Of a stretch of DNA of 8,064 bases, positions 5,283-8,064 are shown in pieces (positions within the stretch are counted from its first letter, which is position 1; every line of letters starts with the position of its first letter). The stretch covers positions 1 to 8,064 of the forward strand of contig CAMBWM010000103.1 in assembly GCA_945871335.1 (NCBI GenBank), written 5' to 3'. The notes beneath the pieces are model-generated. The model did no database searches. It worked only from the letters and a program-made list of their open reading frames with translations, and was not told the origin of the DNA. Source of the stretch: Polaromonas sp. YR568. GTDB taxonomy: Bacteria > Pseudomonadota > Gammaproteobacteria > Burkholderiales > Burkholderiaceae. The position numbers and the translations under genes were made by a program.

Positions 5283-6287
5283 TCAGGTTTTACGCGGGTT
5301 TTCGCCAAGGTATTCGTCAATGATGCTGGCGAAATCTGCGTCTGGCAACAGCCCCAGGCCTCGGGCGCGTTCGGCGTTCACGCGGACCGGCCAGCTCAAC
5401 ACAATTTTGGAGATCACCGGGTCCGGCGTCCAGTCAATCAGGCTGGCCACTTGCGCGCCGGCAGCTTTTTCCAGCGCCTTGGCCATCTCGGCCACGGTGA
5501 TGGTCAGCGCCGGGAAGTTGATGGCGGTGCGCGCACCCCACTCTGCGTCGCTGGCTTCAGCGCAGCGGATCAGGCCGGCGATGGTGCGGCTCGGCGAGAG
5601 CAGGGCCACGGCGGTGTCGGGCGGCACGGGGCAGACAGCCCGCACACCGGCCAGTGGTTCGCGGATCATGCCGCTGAAAAAACTGGAAGCAGCGCCATTG
5701 GGCTTGCCGGGGCGCACGCTCACTGTCATCAGGCGCACATTACGCGCCCGCACAAAGCCCTTGCGGCCATAGTCGGCCATTAGCTGCTCGCCAATGAATT
5801 TTTGAATGCCGTAGCTGTTTTGCGGCGTGGGCAGCGTGGTGTCGGTGATCACTTCGGGCAGCGGTTGCTCGGGAGAATTACCGAACACCGCCAGCGAGGA
5901 GGCAAACACCACGGTGGGCGCAGTTTGTAAGTTGCGGCAGGCCTGTAGCAGACCGCGAATGGTGTCCAAGTTGCTGCGCATGCCCAGGTCAAAGTCGGCC
6001 TCGCACTCACCGCTGACGGCCGCAGCCAGGTGAAACACCACGTGGTCTTGCGTCCGCACCACGGGATTGGTGGCACTGGCGGCCAGCAAGGCGTTCAGGT
6101 CGCCTACCAGCGCCCGCACGCGCGGGTCAGCGGCCAGGTCGGCGGGTGGCGCAATCTGGTCGACCAGGGTGATGCATTCGATGGGCTGGGCGGGCGCACC
6201 TGCCAAAGCCAATTGGCCGCGCGCCAACAAAGCCCGCGCAAGGCGTGCCCCCAAAAATCCGGCGCCGCCGGTGATGACGATGTTCAT
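5283..6287 (-). CDS. denD: D-erythronate dehydrogenase-like NAD-dependent epimerase/dehydratase family protein
   Basis: A complete 334-residue extended short-chain dehydrogenase. The N-terminal dinucleotide-binding loop is ITGGAGFLGARLA (5-17). Other SDR landmarks are VFHLAAAVSGE (83-93, the Asn/Ala strand before the active site), FASSLAVFGN, and the catalytic YGIQK (Tyr-x-x-x-Lys). The block SVRPGKPNGAASSFFSGMI, followed by REPLAGVRAVCPV, is the feature I associate with DenD, the D-erythronate dehydrogenase that oxidises D-erythronate to 2-oxo-tetronate with NAD(P). DenD family members resemble this protein in length and in the closing W-x-P-D-P and S-W-P-x-R segments (here WTPDPVISKIVLSWPVR). 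The start at 6287 is preceded by AAGGA (plus strand TCCTT, 6294-6298) at good spacing. ETF-QO ends 37 bases upstream, suggesting cotranscription. The kinase, isomerase and aldolase genes that usually accompany four-carbon sugar-acid breakdown are absent here, so the physiological substrate is less certain than the family. Confidence 0.8.
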   Translation of the reverse strand: MNIVITGGAGFLGARLARALLARGQLALAGAPAQPIECITLVDQIAPPADLAADPRVRALVGDLNALLAASATNPVVRTQDHVVFHLAAAVSGECEADFDLGMRSNLDTIRGLLQACRNLQTAPTVVFASSLAVFGNSPEQPLPEVITDTTLPTPQNSYGIQKFIGEQLMADYGRKGFVRARNVRLMTVSVRPGKPNGAASSFFSGMIREPLAGVRAVCPVPPDTAVALLSPSRTIAGLIRCAEASDAEWGARTAINFPALTITVAEMAKALEKAAGAQVASLIDWTPDPVISKIVLSWPVRVNAERARGLGLLPDADFASIIDEYLGENPRKT

Positions 6288-6302
6288 TCAGTGTCCTTGG
6301 GT

Positions 6303-6319
6303 GGGGCTGCTGCAGCCCC
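6303..6319 (-). other. Strong hairpin between the ETF-QO and denD-like genes
   Basis: GGGGCTG (6303-6309) and CAGCCCC (6313-6319) form a perfect 7-bp GC-rich stem with a 3-base loop, five bases past the ETF-QO stop. No T-run follows on either strand, so it is not a standard terminator. It may stabilise the ETF-QO messenger 3' end or lower expression of the next gene, whose ribosome binding site lies a few bases further downstream. Confidence 0.6.
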
Positions 6320-6324
6320 GTCGT

Positions 6325-8010
6325 TCACATGCCGCTGTAGTTGGGTCCGCCGCCACCTTCGGGCGTGATCCAGACGATGTTTTGCGTCGGGTCCTTGATG
6401 TCGCAGGTTTTGCAGTGTACGCAGTTCTGTGCATTGATCTGCAGCCGGTCGCTGCCCTCCGGGCTTTTGACGTACTCGTAAACACCGGCCGGGCAGTAAC
6501 GGCTCTCGGGGCCGGCGTAGGTCGACAGGTTGACGCTGACCGGCACGCCGACGTCTTTGAGCGTGAGGTGAGCGGGCTGGTTTTCTTCGTGGTTGGTGTT
6601 GCTGATGAACACGCTGGACAGCCGGTCAAAACTCAGCTTGCCGTCGGGCTTGGGGTAGTGGATCTGCGGGCACTGGTCGGCGGGCAACAGGCTTTGGTGG
6701 TCGGCCTTGGTTCCGTGCAGCGTCCAGGGCGGAGAGCTCACACCGACCTTGGGCAGAAACCACTGCTCAATGCCGGTCATCAGCGTGCCCATCAGCTGAC
6801 CTTTTTTGAACCAGAGCTTGAAGTTGCGCGTCTGATCAAGCTCTTTGTACAGCCAGCTGGCTTGAAAAGCGGCCGGGTAGGCGTTGAGCTCGTCATGCGC
6901 GCGACCGGCTTGAAGCGCTTCAAAGGCAGCGTCTGCCGCCAACATGCCGCTCTTGATGGCGGCGTGGCTGCCCTTGATGCGCGCCGCGTTCAGGTAGCCG
7001 GCGTCGCAGCCAATCAGCGCGCCGCCGGGGAACACGGTTTTAGGCAGAGCCTGCGGTGTGCCGTTGTTGATGGCGCGCGCACCGTAGCCAATGCGCTTTC
7101 CGCCTTCGAGGTGGGCGCGTATGGACGGGTGCGTCTTCCAGCGCTGCATTTCCTCAAAAGGACTCATCCACGGGTTCTTGTAGTCCAGGCCGAGCACAAA
7201 GCCCAGCGTCACCTTGTTGCCTTCGAGGTGGTACAAAAAGCCGCCGCCAAAACTGCCGTCGGCAATCGGCCAGCCGCTGGTGTGCACCACCAGGCCGGGC
7301 TGGGCTTTGGCCGGGTCTACTTCCCACAATTCCTTGACACCGATGGCGTAGGTCTGCGGGTCTTTGCCGTCGTTGAGCTGGTACTTGGCAATCAGTTGTT
7401 TGCCCAGGTGGCCGCGTGCGCCTTCGGCAAACACGGTGTACTTGGCGTGCAGTTCCATGCCCAGCTGAAAGTTGTCGGTCGGCTCGCCGTCCTTGCCTAT
7501 GCCTAAATTACCGGTGGCCACGCCCTTGACTGACCCATCGTCGTTGTAAAGCACTTCAGCGGCCGCAAAGCCCGGAAATATTTCCACGCCCAGGCTCTCG
7601 GCATGCGCCGCCAGCCATTTGGTCACATTGCTCAGAGACACGACATAGCAACCGTCGTTGTGAAAATTACGCGGCATCAGCCAGTCGGGTGTGCGCGTGC
7701 TGCCGGTTTCGCTGAGCACCAGCAGGTCGTCGCCGCTGACGGGCTGGTTCAAAGGTGCGCCCAGTTCTTTCCAGTTCGGGATCAGTTCGTTCATGGCGCG
7801 CGGGTCCATCACCGCACCCGACAAAATATGCGCGCCCGGCTCAGAGCCTTTTTCCAGCACCACCACCGAGATCTCGCTGCCTTTTTCAGCAGCCAGTTGC
7901 TTGAGCCGAATCGCCGTGGCCAGACCACCGGGGCCACCGCCCACCACCACCACGTCGTACGGCATGGCCTCGCGGGGGCCGAACTGGGCCAGGATGTCTT
8001 GCGTGTTCAT
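6325..8010 (-). CDS. Electron transfer flavoprotein-ubiquinone oxidoreductase (ETF-QO)
   Basis: A 561-residue membrane-associated iron-sulfur flavoprotein that passes electrons from reduced ETF to ubiquinone, linking acyl-CoA and dimethylglycine/sarcosine-type dehydrogenases to respiration (homologue of ETFDH). The FAD-binding loop VVGGGPGGLATAIRL is at 22-36. The C-terminal ferredoxin-like [4Fe-4S] domain has all four ligands: Cys506 (RYCPAG) and Cys530, Cys533 and Cys536 (NCVHCKTCDIKDP). The protein ends in the family-typical GGGGPNYSGM, and GSHAAIKSGMLAA and GCDAGYLNAARIKG are further ETF-QO blocks. Start 8010 is chosen because GGAAG (plus strand CTTCC, 8019-8023) lies eight bases upstream and the protein then begins just before the FAD fold; a longer TTG start at 8055 is possible but unneeded, and an in-frame stop sits at 8062-8064. 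No etfA/etfB in view. It leads the minus-strand gene set. Identification is secure. Confidence 0.95.
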   Translation of the reverse strand: MNTQDILAQFGPREAMPYDVVVVGGGPGGLATAIRLKQLAAEKGSEISVVVLEKGSEPGAHILSGAVMDPRAMNELIPNWKELGAPLNQPVSGDDLLVLSETGSTRTPDWLMPRNFHNDGCYVVSLSNVTKWLAAHAESLGVEIFPGFAAAEVLYNDDGSVKGVATGNLGIGKDGEPTDNFQLGMELHAKYTVFAEGARGHLGKQLIAKYQLNDGKDPQTYAIGVKELWEVDPAKAQPGLVVHTSGWPIADGSFGGGFLYHLEGNKVTLGFVLGLDYKNPWMSPFEEMQRWKTHPSIRAHLEGGKRIGYGARAINNGTPQALPKTVFPGGALIGCDAGYLNAARIKGSHAAIKSGMLAADAAFEALQAGRAHDELNAYPAAFQASWLYKELDQTRNFKLWFKKGQLMGTLMTGIEQWFLPKVGVSSPPWTLHGTKADHQSLLPADQCPQIHYPKPDGKLSFDRLSSVFISNTNHEENQPAHLTLKDVGVPVSVNLSTYAGPESRYCPAGVYEYVKSPEGSDRLQINAQNCVHCKTCDIKDPTQNIVWITPEGGGGPNYSGM

Positions 8011-8018
8011 GGGGAAAG

Positions 8019-8023
8019 CTTCC
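8019..8023 (-). promoter_or_regulatory. Ribosome binding site of the ETF-QO gene
   Basis: GGAAG on the minus strand with an 8-base spacer to the ATG at 8010. It supports this start over the in-frame TTG at 8055, which has no purine-rich site within the window. Confidence 0.55.
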
Positions 8024-8064
8024 GTGATAATTAAAGGGTGAGCGGTGCAGATCAAGCCGGTTTA

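Noticed and set aside
6067..7506. Long open frame of 479 codons on the plus strand
   Set aside because: It is antisense to ETF-QO and the start of the denD-like gene, both of which have clear family motifs; the translation has no recognisable fold and is a mirror of codon bias.
8027..8055. Promoter-like TTGATC - 17 bp - AATTAT upstream of ETF-QO on the minus strand
   Set aside because: Both boxes match only 4/6, and the predicted start near 8020 would remove most of the GGAAG ribosome binding site. The true promoter is probably outside the window.
1..8064. Mobile elements, CRISPR, tRNA or rRNA genes
   Set aside because: No transposase or integrase fragment, terminal inverted repeats, spaced direct repeats or cloverleaf-like sequence was found on reading both strands; the region is almost fully accounted for by the eight genes.

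Overview
The base composition (GC-rich, roughly 60%), the tightly packed genes and the protein flavours (ETF-ubiquinone oxidoreductase, a DenD-type D-erythronate dehydrogenase, a GntR/UTRA regulator and a LeuCD-like hydratase operon) suggest a betaproteobacterial chromosome. A Comamonadaceae-like organism such as Rhodoferax or Polaromonas fits best, but this is an inference from protein style, not from a search. I see no mobile element, tRNA, rRNA or CRISPR array.

Positions 1-4378, plus strand: a catabolic-looking operon. It opens with the C-terminal end of a GntR/HutC-type regulator (effector-binding UTRA domain). Next come the large (228-1514) and small (1511-1999) subunits of an aconitase-superfamily hydro-lyase of the short isopropylmalate isomerase/homoaconitase/dimethylmalate dehydratase class. 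They are followed by a soluble FAD-dependent dehydrogenase of the fumarate reductase/ketosteroid dehydrogenase family (1996-3411) and an isocitrate lyase/PEP mutase-family C-C lyase (3457-4314). The first three junctions are 4-base ATGA overlaps. A hairpin followed by a T-rich stretch closes the operon. Together the enzymes can dehydrogenate a substituted succinate to an unsaturated diacid, hydrate it to a 2-hydroxyacid (malate type) and cleave that to a 2-oxoacid plus a shorter acid. No citrate synthase, leuA or leuB is present, so neither leucine synthesis nor a complete methylcitrate cycle explains the set. This is the most promising candidate for an undescribed pathway here; the substrate is unknown.

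Positions 4370-8010, minus strand, convergent with the operon: reading in the direction of transcription, ETF-ubiquinone oxidoreductase (8010-6325), a D-erythronate dehydrogenase-like short-chain reductase (6287-5283), glycine cleavage H protein (5206-4844) and a secreted FKBP-type prolyl isomerase (4771-4370). ETF-QO and the reductase are 37 bases apart, with a strong hairpin in the gap, and are probably cotranscribed. gcvH has its own good ribosome binding site and a possible promoter. These four genes are housekeeping or metabolic functions with no obvious joint pathway; gcvH and the erythronate dehydrogenase both lack their usual partners in this window.

Both window edges cut into context that would help: the start of the regulator lies to the left (any transporter may also lie outside the window), and whatever precedes ETF-QO lies to the right.
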